Shown here in pieces: positions 1-8,683 of a DNA stretch of 64,000 bases; position 1 is the stretch's first letter, and each line of letters starts with the position of its first letter. A model generated the notes under the pieces. That model saw nothing but the letters and a program-made list of their open reading frames with translations. It searched no databases and had not been told where the DNA came from. A program made the position numbers and the translations under genes. The stretch covers positions 3,410,001-3,474,000 of the forward strand of contig NZ_JACCFY010000001.1 in assembly GCF_013410745.1 (NCBI RefSeq). The letters run 5' to 3'. The DNA is from Nesterenkonia xinjiangensis. Its GTDB lineage: Bacteria; Actinomycetota; Actinomycetes; Actinomycetales; Micrococcaceae.

Positions 1-677
1 GCCCGCTCCGACTCCCGACGGGCGTTCTCCTCGGCGATGTCAGCATCGCGCTTGACCTTGGCGGCCTCGGGGCGGCCGAGGTCGACGAGATAGTCGTTGT
101 CGTCACTGATGCCCTGGATTTGGAAGGCGTCCAGCAGCAGGCCCTGGTTGGTCAGAGTGGACTCGGACTCGTCCAGTGCACGGGTGGCGAAGGCCTCCCG
201 CTCCCGGTTGACCTGCTCCACGGTCATGGTGCCCAGGATGGAACGCAGGGAGGCTTCGAGGACGTCCTTGGTGAACCGCTCGATCTCCTGCTGCTGTCCC
301 AGGAAACGCTGGGCGGCGGCACGGATGGAGTCCTCCTTGCCGTCGACCTTGACCAGTGCGACGGCCTCCACGTGGAGGTTGATGCCGTTCTGGGTGATCG
401 CCGAGGTCTCGAGGAGGACCTTGCGGGACTCCAGGGACATGGAGTCGGACTTCTGGACGAAGGGCAGGACGAAGGTCCCTCCGCCCTGGACGATCTTCTG
501 GGTCGCCGGCAGTCCGGAGTCGGCGCTGCGCTTGGATCCCGATCCGGAGACGATGATCGCTTCGTTCGGCTTCGCGATGCGGTAGCGCGCGACGATCGCG
601 GCGATCGCCACGACCACCACCAGGATCAGGCCGAGGATGGGGACGAACAGGCTCGCCCCGAGCAGTGTCTCGAGCAT
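1..677 (-). CDS. Flotillin / SPFH-domain membrane protein (partial, C-terminus off the left edge)
   Basis: The reverse-strand frame begins at an ATG at 677 and stays open to the window edge (about 225 residues visible). Residues 5-27 form one strongly hydrophobic N-terminal membrane segment. This is followed by an SPFH/band-7 domain (roughly 30-190) with motifs such as PNEAIIVSGSG, GGGTFVLPFVQ and LRSILGTMTVEQVNRER, then the start of the charged, coiled-coil-prone repeat region (EENARRESER) where the window ends. Flotillins are membrane scaffolds that organise lipid microdomains. The gene is divergent from the chelatase operon across about 258 bp. Family assignment is firm; the specific role in this organism is not visible. 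Confidence 0.93.
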   Translation of the reverse strand, partial: MLETLLGASLFVPILGLILVVVVAIAAIVARYRIAKPNEAIIVSGSGSKRSADSGLPATQKIVQGGGTFVLPFVQKSDSMSLESRKVLLETSAITQNGINLHVEAVALVKVDGKEDSIRAAAQRFLGQQQEIERFTKDVLEASLRSILGTMTVEQVNREREAFATRALDESESTLTNQGLLLDAFQIQGISDDNDYLVDLGRPEAAKVKRDADIAEENARRESER

Positions 678-898
678 CAGGTCAGTACCTCTTCAGCTGG
701 ATGTTCTTCAGGTGCGTCTCGTGATTCTTCAGTGTCCGCGGGTCAGCCGATGCACCCACGCCACGGCGGCTGCGTCGCCGCCCCGACCGTGATGTGCAGG
801 CATGACCCTGGGGCCGAGCGTATCAGCAGGAGGATCACTGCTGACTCGCTTTTCCACAGGGCGGGAAGCCTCCTGCGCCTGCCATTGATCACACTGTA

Positions 899-927
899 TT
901 GCGAATCGTTCGCATTTCTCCTAGATT
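899..927 (+). promoter_or_regulatory. Promoter of the chelatase operon (TTGCGA-N17-TAGATT), leaderless
   Basis: A -35-like TTGCGA (899-904) is separated by exactly 17 nt from a -10-like TAGATT (922-927). The GTG start at 936 follows the -10 by 8 nt and no Shine-Dalgarno is present, so transcription probably begins at or next to the start codon. Confidence 0.6.
900..914. promoter_or_regulatory. 15-bp perfect palindrome overlapping the -35, candidate operator
   Basis: TGCGAATCGTTCGCA is a perfect 6-3-6 inverted repeat that covers most of the -35 and the start of the spacer. Its TGnnAATnnTTnnCA skeleton resembles FUR-family (Zur/Fur-like) boxes, but the inner bases differ from the AT-rich actinobacterial Zur consensus. 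The regulator is therefore unknown. Confidence 0.55.
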
Positions 928-935
928 CTTCTCCT

Positions 936-1859
936 GTGTTTCCCTTCACTGCCGTGCTCGGCCAGGACGCGTTGAAGAACTGTCTCGTCCTCAACGCCGT
1001 GGACCCCGCCATCGGCGGCGTCCTCGCCCTCGGAGACCGGGGGACGGCGAAGACCACCACCATCAGAGCCCTGGGCGATCTCCTCCGCCACCACGAGATC
1101 GACATGCCGGTGGCGGAGATGCCCCTCGGCGCCACCGAGGATCGCGTGCTCGGCAGCCTGGACGTGGACAAGGCGCTGCGGGGAGAGATCGTCTTCGCTC
1201 CCGGGATCCTCAGCGACGCCCATGGTGGCTTCCTCTACATCGATGAGGTCAACCTCCTCGACGACTTCCTGGTGGACGTTCTGCTCGACGTCTCGGCCTC
1301 AGGGGTCAACCGGGTGGAGCGGGACGGCCTCAGCCACACCCATCCGGCCCGGTTCGTGCTGGTGGGCAGCGGCAATCCCGAGGAGGGTCAGCTGCGCCCT
1401 CAGCTGGAGGACCGCTTCGGCCTGGCCACCGATGTCCGCACCATCACGGACCCGGCGCTGCGGGTCGAGATCGTGCGCCGCCGGCTGGAGCACGACGCCG
1501 ACCCGGAGGCCTTCGCCCGAGGCTGGCAGGGCCGCCAGACCCAGCTCGCGGACCGGATCCTCTCCGCCCGGGCACGCCTGGGAGCCGTGGCGCTCCCGGA
1601 CTCGATGCTGGACCGGATCGTCGACGTCTGCGTGGAGTCGGGTGCCGTCGGACATCGTGCTGACCTGGTGCTGGCGCGCAGCGCGCGAGCTCTGGCGGCG
1701 CTGGCCGGCCGTGACGAGGTCACCCCCACCGATGTCGCCTTCGCCGCCGTGCCCGCACTGCAGCACCGCACCCCCTCCCGCCCCGGGGACCGCAGCACCA
1801 CACCGGCCGCCCGGGTGAAGCTCAGCGCCGCCCGCGTGCTCAGACTTCGCGCTGCATGA
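936..1859 (+). CDS. AAA+ metal chelatase ATPase subunit (BchI/ChlI family)
   Basis: This 307-residue protein starts at GTG 936; the upstream part of the same open frame is antisense to the flotillin gene and is not coding. It shows Walker A GDRGTAKTTT, Walker B FLYIDEVNLLDD, and the family sensor region GNPEEGQLRPQLEDRFG, with a helical lid C-terminal. BchI-type ATPases form hexameric rings with a D subunit and drive metal insertion by an H (Mg) or CobN (Co) subunit. The length is close to ordinary BchI. Its stop overlaps the start of the D-like gene by 4 nt (ATGA), so the two are translationally coupled. No H/CobN gene lies in the window, so the metal and tetrapyrrole served are unknown. Confidence 0.9.
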   Translation: MFPFTAVLGQDALKNCLVLNAVDPAIGGVLALGDRGTAKTTTIRALGDLLRHHEIDMPVAEMPLGATEDRVLGSLDVDKALRGEIVFAPGILSDAHGGFLYIDEVNLLDDFLVDVLLDVSASGVNRVERDGLSHTHPARFVLVGSGNPEEGQLRPQLEDRFGLATDVRTITDPALRVEIVRRRLEHDADPEAFARGWQGRQTQLADRILSARARLGAVALPDSMLDRIVDVCVESGAVGHRADLVLARSARALAALAGRDEVTPTDVAFAAVPALQHRTPSRPGDRSTTPAARVKLSAARVLRLRAA

Positions 1860-3862
1860 GGGGCCAAGCCCTCCCCGGAGACCCCCGACGTCTCCAGCGG
1901 CGCCCGGATCGAATCACGTCGCTGGCCTCGGCACTGGGCGGAGACGCGCTCCCGGCCATCGAGGTGCCGCTGCAGCTGGTGATGACGGCGTGGGAGGCTG
2001 GGGCAGCATGCGGTGTGCTGTGCACCGGGGATGCGCTGCTGGCCGAGGCCGCATTCCGTCGTCTGCTTCCGGCGGCCGATGCCTCGATCGGCCACGCGTC
2101 GATGATGACGGCAGAGCAGATCGCGGCACTGGACTCGCCGCGCCTGCTCGCCATGGCGGCTGATCTCGAGGACGTGCCGCCGGCACTGCTGCGCCGGTGC
2201 ACTGCCATTCTCCGATTCACCGGCACCACGTCGCCTCTGGACCGAGCAGACCGAGCAGACCGGTTGGATCGGGCGGATCGGGCTGACTGGGCGGGCCAGG
2301 CGCGCGCGGTGGACGACGATGAGCCAGGGGCCGGGACCTCCGATGCCCTCGCCGCCCGCGTGGTCTCTCTCCTGGCACGGGCCGACTGCCACGACCATGC
2401 ACTGGACGCCGCGGCGACCCATCTGGCGGCGGGACTGGCGGAACAGGTCGGGGTCGACCATGCACTGGCGCTGGTGGAGGCGGTCGTCGCTGTTCCCCGG
2501 CAGGTGGCGCGTGGTTCCTCCGACGACCTCGCCGAGGAGGCTTCCAGCTGCACGCCCGAGGACGGGTCGGCCCCCGACCAGGGCACCGTGGAGGAGGAAC
2601 CCTCCGCCGAACAGGCGCCGGGAAGCGGTCCGTCCCCGGATGTCGACCAGCCCTCGGAGCCCGACGCCCAGCCCGGCGACGACGAGCCGGCCGATCTCTC
2701 GGAAGCCAGCGCGACGGAGGAGGAGCAGCCCCCTGCACCGGGTGCCGGCGCGGAGACCGCCCCATCCGCCGAGGATCCTGAGGAGATCCAGGCGGCGGCA
2801 CTCACGGAAGCCAGCTCCCCAGGAGTCCCCTCGACCCCCGCCCCGGCCGATGTCGAGGGCGGGGAGCAGACGGGCGAAGACGGCGTGGAGGACGCCGACG
2901 AGGACGCCGACGAGGACTCGGCGAGCGATTGTGCCGCCGCGCCCGACTCTCCCGGTCCGGACGCGTCGAGTCCTGCGGGAGGCCCCGGCCACGACGACGC
3001 CGAAGCTCTCGCCGTCGACCTCGGCGAGCTGCGCCTGGATGCGGAGAGCCTGGAGTTCAGCCTGCAGGCAGGGGCGGGGGTGAGACCCTCCGGGATGCCC
3101 ACGACGGCGACTCCCCCGGCTCGTCGAGACGCCATGGCCCGCCGCCATCATGCGGGCCGAGGCGGCTCCGAGAGCCTCTCCACAGATCGCGGTCGGATGA
3201 TGCGCGAAGTCCCGGTGGAGCGCGCGGGCGGGGTGATCGCCATCGCCCCGACTCTGCGCCGGGCTGCCCGACGCCACGCCGCTGCGCTCGGAACAGGCCA
3301 GGCCCCCGCCACAGTCCAGAGCCAGGACCTCCGCGGCGTGCTGCGTCGGCGCAGAGGCGGCCTGCACACCGTGGTCGTGGTGGACGGCTCGTCATCGATG
3401 GGGGCAGGCGGAATCGCCCGGGCGGCCCAGGAGGTCGACGAGCTGATCTCCTCCTCGGTGTCCCGGCGGGGCGCGGTCAGCATGGTGCTGGCCTCGGGCG
3501 CCGCCGCCCGCGTGCTGGTCACCCGCTCCACCAGCGTGTCTCGGATCCGAGAGGCAGCACGGCGTGAGCCCGCCGGCGGCGGCACTCCCCTGGTCCATGC
3601 GCTCGAGCTCGCCGCAGCCATGGTGTCCGAGGACGAACCGGCGCACCGCCGAGTGGTGATCATCTCCGACGGCCGCCCCACCGTCGGCCGCGGAGGCACT
3701 CACCTTCGGCAGGAGGCCGCCGTCCTGGAGCTGGAGGAGCAGCTCGAGACTCTCATGGACCTGTGTGCCCGCGTCTCTATCCTGCCGGTCGGAATAGCAT
3801 CGGAGGGCGGTCTGCGCCGCGCCATGGCTCCGTTCCGGCGCGCGGGAGCGCAGGTGCTCTGA
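1856..3862 (+). CDS. Metal chelatase D-like subunit: degenerate AAA domain, acidic linker, VWA domain
   Basis: This 668-residue BchD/ChlD-like protein follows the I subunit. Residues 1-210 look like an AAA+ module that has lost its Walker A, as is normal for D subunits. Residues about 215-400 are a highly acidic, Pro/Ala-rich linker (for example DEDADEDSASD). Residues about 505-668 are a von Willebrand A domain with an intact MIDAS: D510-x-S512-x-S514 in DGSSSMG, the Thr of GGGTPL and the Asp of IISDGRPT. The D subunit normally bridges the ATPase ring and the large catalytic subunit through Mg-bound VWA contacts. An arginine/alanine/aspartate repeat lies at residues 129-144. Family is clear; partner and substrate are not. 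Confidence 0.88.
   Translation: MRGQALPGDPRRLQRRPDRITSLASALGGDALPAIEVPLQLVMTAWEAGAACGVLCTGDALLAEAAFRRLLPAADASIGHASMMTAEQIAALDSPRLLAMAADLEDVPPALLRRCTAILRFTGTTSPLDRADRADRLDRADRADWAGQARAVDDDEPGAGTSDALAARVVSLLARADCHDHALDAAATHLAAGLAEQVGVDHALALVEAVVAVPRQVARGSSDDLAEEASSCTPEDGSAPDQGTVEEEPSAEQAPGSGPSPDVDQPSEPDAQPGDDEPADLSEASATEEEQPPAPGAGAETAPSAEDPEEIQAAALTEASSPGVPSTPAPADVEGGEQTGEDGVEDADEDADEDSASDCAAAPDSPGPDASSPAGGPGHDDAEALAVDLGELRLDAESLEFSLQAGAGVRPSGMPTTATPPARRDAMARRHHAGRGGSESLSTDRGRMMREVPVERAGGVIAIAPTLRRAARRHAAALGTGQAPATVQSQDLRGVLRRRRGGLHTVVVVDGSSSMGAGGIARAAQEVDELISSSVSRRGAVSMVLASGAAARVLVTRSTSVSRIREAARREPAGGGTPLVHALELAAAMVSEDEPAHRRVVIISDGRPTVGRGGTHLRQEAAVLELEEQLETLMDLCARVSILPVGIASEGGLRRAMAPFRRAGAQVL
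2240..2287 (+). repeat. In-frame Arg-Ala-Asp triplet repeat inside the D-like subunit
   Basis: Residues 129-144 read as a run of D-R-A-D-R-A-D-R-L-D-R-A-D-R-A-D, encoded by imperfect 9-nt units (gaccgagca, later gatcgggcg). It is a low-complexity charged helix between the AAA-like and acidic parts. The diverged codons argue for an old repeat rather than a recent slippage tract. Confidence 0.7.
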
Positions 3863-3902
3863 CCATCGCGGCCGTCGTATCCCCGGCGGCCGTCGGCGCT
3901 GG

Positions 3903-3908
3903 TAGCCT
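3903..3908 (+). promoter_or_regulatory. -10 hexamer TAGCCT for a leaderless yaaA transcript
   Basis: TAGCCT ends 6 nt before the GTG start at 3915 and no Shine-Dalgarno is present. This is the usual geometry of actinobacterial leaderless genes. No convincing -35 is visible. Confidence 0.5.
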
Positions 3909-3914
3909 GCTGCG

Positions 3915-4697
3915 GTGCTGATCTTTCTCCCACCCTCCGAAGGCAAGACTGCTCCGCGAGACGAGCACGCCGCGCCCCTTGACCTGACGTCCATGGCCCT
4001 CCCCGAGGTCGAGGAGCAGCGCCGGGCCGCCGTGGACGCACTCATCCGGATCAGCCGGCAGGACGACGCCCAGCAGGTCCTCAAGGTCGGAGCCAGGGTG
4101 ATGGAGGAGGTCGAGCAGAACCGACGGCTCTGGGAGGCACCGGCCGCGCCGGCCCATGAGGTCTACACCGGCGTGCTCTTTGATGCTCTGGACGCCTCGG
4201 CGCTGCCTGCGGCGGCCTCGGCGCGAGCCGCCGAGCAGGTGCTGGTCTTCTCCGGCCTCTTCGGGGCGACCTCGTTCGCCGACCGGATCCCCGCCTACCG
4301 GCTCTCCATGGGGGTCGACCTCTCCCCCGCAGACGGTGAGGGTCCGGGCAAGCTGGGCGGCTACTGGCGCCGGGCTCTGGCCGAGCCGCTGCGCCGGCGG
4401 GTGGGCGACCAGCTGGTGCTGGACTGCCGGTCGGCCGGCTACGCGGCGGCCTTCCGGCCCGAGCCGGACCAGACCCTGGTGGTCAACAGCTTCACCGAGC
4501 GTGCGGGCGAGAGGAAGGTGGTCACCCACTTCGCCAAGCACGCCCGTGGCGTGCTCACCGGCATGGCTCTGCGTGCGGAGCAGGAGCCGCGCACGGTCGA
4601 CGACGTCGCCCAGCTCGCCGCCGCCCGCTGGGAGGTCGAGGTGCGCCCGGCCACCGGCCGCACGCCCCACCAGCTGGACCTCATCGAGCGGGGCTGA
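3915..4697 (+). CDS. yaaA: YaaA family peroxide-stress protein (DUF328)
   Basis: This 260-residue protein begins MLIFLPPSEGKT, the family N-terminal signature, and retains the conserved blocks FSGLFGATSFADRIPAYRLSMG, YWRRAL, DCRSAGYA, VVNSFTERAGERKVVTHFAKHARG. In E. coli YaaA lowers free iron and limits DNA damage during hydrogen peroxide stress and binds DNA through a helix-hairpin-helix-like fold. The GTG start at 3915 is supported by the conserved N-terminus and by the -10 element placed for leaderless expression. It lies 52 nt downstream of the chelatase pair in the same direction but probably has its own promoter. It converges with the RNase H gene. Confidence 0.92.
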   Translation: MLIFLPPSEGKTAPRDEHAAPLDLTSMALPEVEEQRRAAVDALIRISRQDDAQQVLKVGARVMEEVEQNRRLWEAPAAPAHEVYTGVLFDALDASALPAAASARAAEQVLVFSGLFGATSFADRIPAYRLSMGVDLSPADGEGPGKLGGYWRRALAEPLRRRVGDQLVLDCRSAGYAAAFRPEPDQTLVVNSFTERAGERKVVTHFAKHARGVLTGMALRAEQEPRTVDDVAQLAAARWEVEVRPATGRTPHQLDLIERG

Positions 4698-4749
4698 TTA
4701 TCGACCCGAGCTGAGATCGAGCGGGGCTGAACAGCCTCTCGGCCGGGCC

Positions 4750-4785
4750 GTCGACCCGCTCCGCAGGGCGCCTCAGCGGGTCGGC
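4750..4785. terminator. Stem-loop between convergent yaaA and RNase H genes
   Basis: CGACCCGCT (4752-4760) pairs perfectly with AGCGGGTCG (4775-4783); one G-U and one G-C pair extend the stem to 4750 and 4785, around a 14-nt loop. The right arm overlaps the RNase H stop codon. There is no U tract and the loop is large, so the call is tentative. Confidence 0.4.
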
Positions 4786-5225
4786 TGGATGCGACTGGCC
4801 GCCGGGTCCCACGAGGTGCCTGCGGCGGCGGCGTCCATCGCCTCGTTGCTCAACGCGTCGGCGTCGCCGTTCTTGGCCCGGGGAATCCAGGTGAAGGTGA
4901 CGTTCATCAGCGGCAGGATCTGCGACGCCTCCTGGGCCAGACGCTGCATGTCGGGGTGCTTGATCTTCCAGCGTCCGCTCATCTGCTCGACGACGAGCTT
5001 GGAGTCCATACGCACCTCGACGGTGGCCTCAGGATCGATCTGCCGAACCAGGTTCAGGCCGTCGATCAGCCCCGTGTACTCGGCCACGTTGTTCGAGGCC
5101 TTCCCGATCGGGGTCGCCTGGGTGGCGAGGATCCTGCCCTGCGCGTCCCGCACGAGGGCTCCGGATCCGGCGGTGCCCGGGTTGCCGCGGCTGCCGCCGT
5201 CGGCCTCGATGATCAAGGTGGTCAC
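4773..5225 (-). CDS. rnhA: Ribonuclease HI family protein
   Basis: This 150-residue protein starts at GTG 5225, preceded by AGGAG. It is an RNase H fold with catalytic carboxylates visible at D9 (EADGGSRGNPG), E49 (NNVAEYTGL), D74 (VRMDSKLVVEQMSG) and D123 (GDADALSNEA). RNase HI cleaves the RNA strand of RNA-DNA hybrids such as R-loops and primers. Mycobacterial homologues are often fused to a C-terminal phosphatase domain; here the RNase H domain stands alone and ends normally. It lies 69 nt downstream of the Nif3-family gene in the same direction, an association common in Actinobacteria. Confidence 0.92.
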   Translation of the reverse strand: MTTLIIEADGGSRGNPGTAGSGALVRDAQGRILATQATPIGKASNNVAEYTGLIDGLNLVRQIDPEATVEVRMDSKLVVEQMSGRWKIKHPDMQRLAQEASQILPLMNVTFTWIPRAKNGDADALSNEAMDAAAAGTSWDPAASRIQPTR

Positions 5226-5294
5226 GTCTCTCCTGTCACGTCCTGGCTGAGTGGCTCGTCACCGGACCAGGCGGGCATCACCGAAGTGTCCGGA

Positions 5295-6218
5295 TCACCG
5301 ACCCGGAGTGATCACGAAGTCCCAGGGGTCGGTGTTGATGCCGCTGACGGCGACCTCCACATCGTAGCCGCGATCGGTCAGCGCACGGTCCAAGGCGTGC
5401 GCCGCGGCGGGGAGCCACAGCCACTCGCTGGCGAAGTGGGAGACGTCGATCAGATAGGGCCGCCCGTCCCGCACCCCCTCACGAGCTTCAGAGGCCGGGT
5501 GGTGGCGCAGGTCGCCGGTGATGTAGACGTCGGCCTCCGCGTCGCGCGCGGCCTGCAGCAGGCCGTCACCGGCGCCTCCGCACAGCGCCACCTTCCGGAT
5601 GAAGGCGTCGCGATCCCCGGCCACCCGCACGCCGCCTGCCACCGCCGGCAGGATGGAGAAGACCGTGGCGGCGAACTCCCCGAGCGTGGTCCCCTGGGGA
5701 AGAGTCCCCAAGCGGCCCAGGCCCTCCTCCTGAAGACCGTCGGGGGCAGGACGCAGCGGCTCGGCATCCTCGAGCCCCAGGATCTCGGCGAGCACGTCGT
5801 TGACCCCGCCGACGGCGGAGTCCCCGTTGGTGTGCGCAGTCAGCAGCGCACAGCCGGACTCGATGAGACGGTGGATGATCTCCCCCTTGAAGGTCCCTGC
5901 CTCGACGCTCTGCACCGGCCGCAGCAGCAACGGATGATGGGTGATGAGCAGGTCGGCGTCGGCGGCGCAGGCCTCCTCCACCACTGCGCGGACCGGGTCC
6001 ACGGCGAAATGGATGAGCTCCACCGGGCGGTCACGGCGACCTGAGACCAGTCCGACCGCGTCCCAGTCCTCGGCCAGGCCGACGGGCCAGAGCTCCTCGA
6101 CGATCTCGAGCACGTCGCCGAGCAACGGGGTCTGGCGGTGCGGCGGCACCGGCGATGCGGCGGCGACATCCTCGGCGGGCTGGTCGGTGCGGGATCCGAT
6201 CCCGGAAGTGTGTGCCAT
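5295..6218 (-). CDS. Nif3-like dinuclear metal center protein (YbgI/Nif3 family)
   Basis: This 307-residue protein takes the ATG at 6218 (MAHTSGIG); the 20 extra upstream codons of the open frame lack family character. Metal-binding signatures are present: LLITHHPLLL, LLTAHTNGDSA, and the C-terminal VSHFASEW. These correspond to the His/Asp/Glu ligands of the two-metal site in the toroidal hexamers of this family. The family's biochemical role is still uncertain; some members have GTP cyclohydrolase I type 2-like or hydrolase annotations of limited support. It is divergent from msrA over about 107 bp and probably co-transcribed with the RNase H gene. Confidence 0.92.
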   Translation of the reverse strand: MAHTSGIGSRTDQPAEDVAAASPVPPHRQTPLLGDVLEIVEELWPVGLAEDWDAVGLVSGRRDRPVELIHFAVDPVRAVVEEACAADADLLITHHPLLLRPVQSVEAGTFKGEIIHRLIESGCALLTAHTNGDSAVGGVNDVLAEILGLEDAEPLRPAPDGLQEEGLGRLGTLPQGTTLGEFAATVFSILPAVAGGVRVAGDRDAFIRKVALCGGAGDGLLQAARDAEADVYITGDLRHHPASEAREGVRDGRPYLIDVSHFASEWLWLPAAAHALDRALTDRGYDVEVAVSGINTDPWDFVITPGR

Positions 6219-6325
6219 GGCTCCAGTTCTACCCCGTCGGCCTGAGGGATCACCAGGGACACACCAGATCCGGGGCACTTGCCCGATGGAGGAATGTCCG
6301 CGCGTCCGCCGGAGTTGTCGCAGTC

Positions 6326-6901
6326 ATGACGATCCACAGTGACCCGACGAGACCCGGTGCGCCCTCGCTACGGACCCTGGTGCTGGCAGCCGGATGCTTC
6401 TGGTGCCTGGACTCCCTGGCCCGTCGCCTGCAGGGTGTCCACGCGGTGCGCAGCGTCTATACCGGCGGTCAGGGTCCCGCGGACTACGAGTCCGTCTGCT
6501 CCGGGACCACCGGACATGCCGAGGCGGTGGAGATCGTCTTCGACCCGGAGGTGATTCCTGCCGAGATCCTCTTCGAGGTCTTCTTCACCTCCCATGACCC
6601 GACCTCGCTGAACCGGCAGGGATACGACGTCGGCACCCACTATCGCTCGGCGATGTTCTACGCCGATGAGCACGAGCGTGCGGAGTTCCACGCGGCGATC
6701 GAGCGGGCGCAGGCCGCCTATGAGCGTCCCATCGTCACGCAGCTGGAGCCGCTGGGCCCGGTCTTCGAGGCCGAGCCGGTGCATCAGAACTTCCACGCCC
6801 GCCGGCCCGGCGTCGGCTACTGCCAGGTGATCATCGACCCGAAGGTCGCGCGACTGCGCCAGCATTACGCCGCGTGGCTCCGGGAGGACATCCTGGTCTG
6901 A
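6326..6901 (+). CDS. msrA: Peptide-methionine (S)-S-oxide reductase MsrA
   Basis: This 191-residue protein takes the ATG at 6326; an upstream in-frame ATG is antisense to the Nif3 gene. The catalytic motif GCFWC puts the nucleophilic Cys at residue 24, followed by GVHAVRSVYTGG, TGHAEAVEIVFDP, SHDPTSLNRQGYDVGTHYRS and a C-terminal HQNFHARRPGVGYCQ with a possible resolving Cys. The enzyme reduces the S-epimer of methionine sulfoxide with thioredoxin as donor. The R-epimer enzyme MsrB is encoded separately at 17.2 kb, so both stereoisomers are covered. Length matches the family. Confidence 0.97.
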   Translation: MTIHSDPTRPGAPSLRTLVLAAGCFWCLDSLARRLQGVHAVRSVYTGGQGPADYESVCSGTTGHAEAVEIVFDPEVIPAEILFEVFFTSHDPTSLNRQGYDVGTHYRSAMFYADEHERAEFHAAIERAQAAYERPIVTQLEPLGPVFEAEPVHQNFHARRPGVGYCQVIIDPKVARLRQHYAAWLREDILV

Positions 6902-7006
6902 TCAGCCGATAGAGTCAGAGCCGGGGTGCTCTGCCCGACGGGGTGAGGCAGCCCCACCAGCCTGCGCGTCAGATCCCACCACCCTCCTGGAAGAGGTTCC
7001 ACCACC

Positions 7007-7942
7007 ATGGCCAAGATCCTGGACAACATCACCCAGGCCGTCGGCAGCACGCCGCTGGTGCGGCTCAACCGACTCGACGCCGATCTGCCCGGAAATGTGG
7101 CGGTCAAGCTCGAGTACTACTCGCCCGCCAATTCCGTGAAGGACCGCATCGGCACCTCCATCGTGGATGCCGCGGAGGCCGCAGGAGTGCTCAAGCCCGG
7201 CGGCACCATCGTGGAGGGCACCTCCGGGAACACCGGCATCGCCCTGGCCATGGTCGGAGCCGCACGCGGCTACCGGGTGGTGCTCACCATGCCGGAGACG
7301 ATGTCCACAGAGCGGCGGGTCATGCTGCGCGCTTTCGGCGCCGAGATCGTGCTGACCCCGGGGGCCGACGGCATGCGCGGCGCAGTCGAGAAGGCCAAGG
7401 CCATCGTGGAGGAGACCGAGAACTCCATCTGGGCACGACAGTTCGCCAACGAGGCCAACCCGCTGGTGCACTACAACACCACTGGTGCGGAGATCTGGGA
7501 GGACACCGACGGTGCCGTCGACGTCCTGGTCTCGGGCATCGGGACCGGAGGCACCATCACCGGTGCCGGTCGGCGTCTGCGTGAGCACAAGCCGGAGATC
7601 CACATCGTCGCGGTGGAGCCTGAGGACTCGCCGATCCTCTCCGGCGGAGCTCCCGGTCCTCACAAGATCCAGGGCATCGGTCCGAACTTCGTCCCGGACA
7701 TCCTCGACCGGGAGATCTATGACGAGGTCGTCACCGCCAACCTGGACAAGGCGCTCGAGACCGCGCGTGACCTGGGCACGCAGGAAGGCATCCTCGGCGG
7801 GATCTCCACGGGCGCCAACGTGGCCGCCGCACTCGAGGTCGCCGCCCGCGAGGAGTATCGCGACAAACTCATCGTGACCCTCGCCTGCGACTTCGGCGAA
7901 CGCTACATCTCCACCCTGCTCTACGAGGACATCCGCAGCTGA
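7007..7942 (+). CDS. cysK: Cysteine synthase A (O-acetylserine sulfhydrylase)
   Basis: This 311-residue PLP enzyme has the cofactor lysine at K45 in PANSVKDRIG, the substrate loop EGTSGNTGIALA, the PLP-phosphate loop GIGTGGTITG and the C-terminal GISTGANVAA. It converts O-acetylserine and sulfide to cysteine. The start ATG at 7007 has an upstream GAAGAGG. Gene cysE follows 131 nt downstream in the same direction, supplying the O-acetylserine; CysK and CysE typically bind each other as the cysteine synthase complex. No riboswitch-like structure is apparent upstream. Confidence 0.98.
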   Translation: MAKILDNITQAVGSTPLVRLNRLDADLPGNVAVKLEYYSPANSVKDRIGTSIVDAAEAAGVLKPGGTIVEGTSGNTGIALAMVGAARGYRVVLTMPETMSTERRVMLRAFGAEIVLTPGADGMRGAVEKAKAIVEETENSIWARQFANEANPLVHYNTTGAEIWEDTDGAVDVLVSGIGTGGTITGAGRRLREHKPEIHIVAVEPEDSPILSGGAPGPHKIQGIGPNFVPDILDREIYDEVVTANLDKALETARDLGTQEGILGGISTGANVAAALEVAAREEYRDKLIVTLACDFGERYISTLLYEDIRS

Positions 7943-8073
7943 TCCCCGCGGCCGGCGTCGCACGCTGACCAGGGGAACCCCTCCTGACGGCGGACGTGCC
8001 GACTGGCCGCGGCCGCTCGGCCGCCGATAGCCTGCAGTGACCCGCCGTCGACGTCGAAAGGCACCGATCCACC

Positions 8074-8661
8074 TTGGGCATCTTCAAGCGCCTGCGTGAG
8101 GACATCTGCTCCGCGCGCGAGCACGACCCCGCCGCCCGCAGCGACGTCGAGGTGGTGCTCGTCTACTCCGGTCTCCACGCGATCTGGTCCCACCGGGTGG
8201 CACACCGCATGTGGGGCGTCCGCCCGCTGAAGACTCCAGCCCGTGTGCTTTCCCAGGTCACCCGTGGACTCACCGGCATCGAGATCCATCCGGGCGCGCA
8301 CATCGGCCGGCGCTTCTTCATCGATCACGGCATGGGCGTCGTGATCGGCGAGACGGCGGAGGTCGGTGACGACTGCATGCTCTACCAGGGTGTGACGCTC
8401 GGGGGCACGTCCCTGGAGCAGACCAAGCGGCACCCCACCCTCGGGAACGGGGTCGTCGTCGGCGCGGGAGCCAAGGTCCTGGGACCGGTCGAGATCGGCG
8501 AGCAGTCTGCGGTGGGGGCCAACGCCGTGGTGGTGAAGTCTGCTCCGGCGCATTCCGTGCTGGTGGGCGTCCCGGCCAAGGACCGCAAGCGCCGCCAGGA
8601 GGAGCACCGGCCGCTGGTCGACCCCGCCAGCTACGCCCTCGATCCGGCGTTGTTCATCTGA
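8074..8661 (+). CDS. cysE: Serine O-acetyltransferase
   Basis: This 195-residue protein appears to use TTG at 8074 (Met-Gly-Ile-Phe), with GAAAGG about 13 nt upstream. It is the short bacterial EpsC/CysE type: an N-terminal helical segment, then left-handed beta-helix hexapeptide repeats including [34 protein letters not shown] and [11 protein letters not shown]. The His/Asp catalytic pair lies in FIDHGMG. It acetylates serine from acetyl-CoA, the committed step to cysteine. It pairs with cysK immediately upstream. The C-terminus is not truncated and should carry the CysK-binding tail (ends in Ile). Confidence 0.96.
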   Translation: MGIFKRLREDICSAREHDPAARSDVEVVLVYSGLHAIWSHRVAHRMWGVRPLKTPARVLSQVTRGLTGIEIHPGAHIGRRFFIDHGMGVVIGETAEVGDDCMLYQGVTLGGTSLEQTKRHPTLGNGVVVGAGAKVLGPVEIGEQSAVGANAVVVKSAPAHSVLVGVPAKDRKRRQEEHRPLVDPASYALDPALFI

Positions 8662-8683
8662 TCGGGGCCCAGCTGACGGGTGA

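Noticed and set aside
1400-3367. 655-codon reverse frame opposite the chelatase genes
   Set aside because: Both forward genes have intact ATPase and MIDAS motifs; the reverse frame is a compositional shadow.
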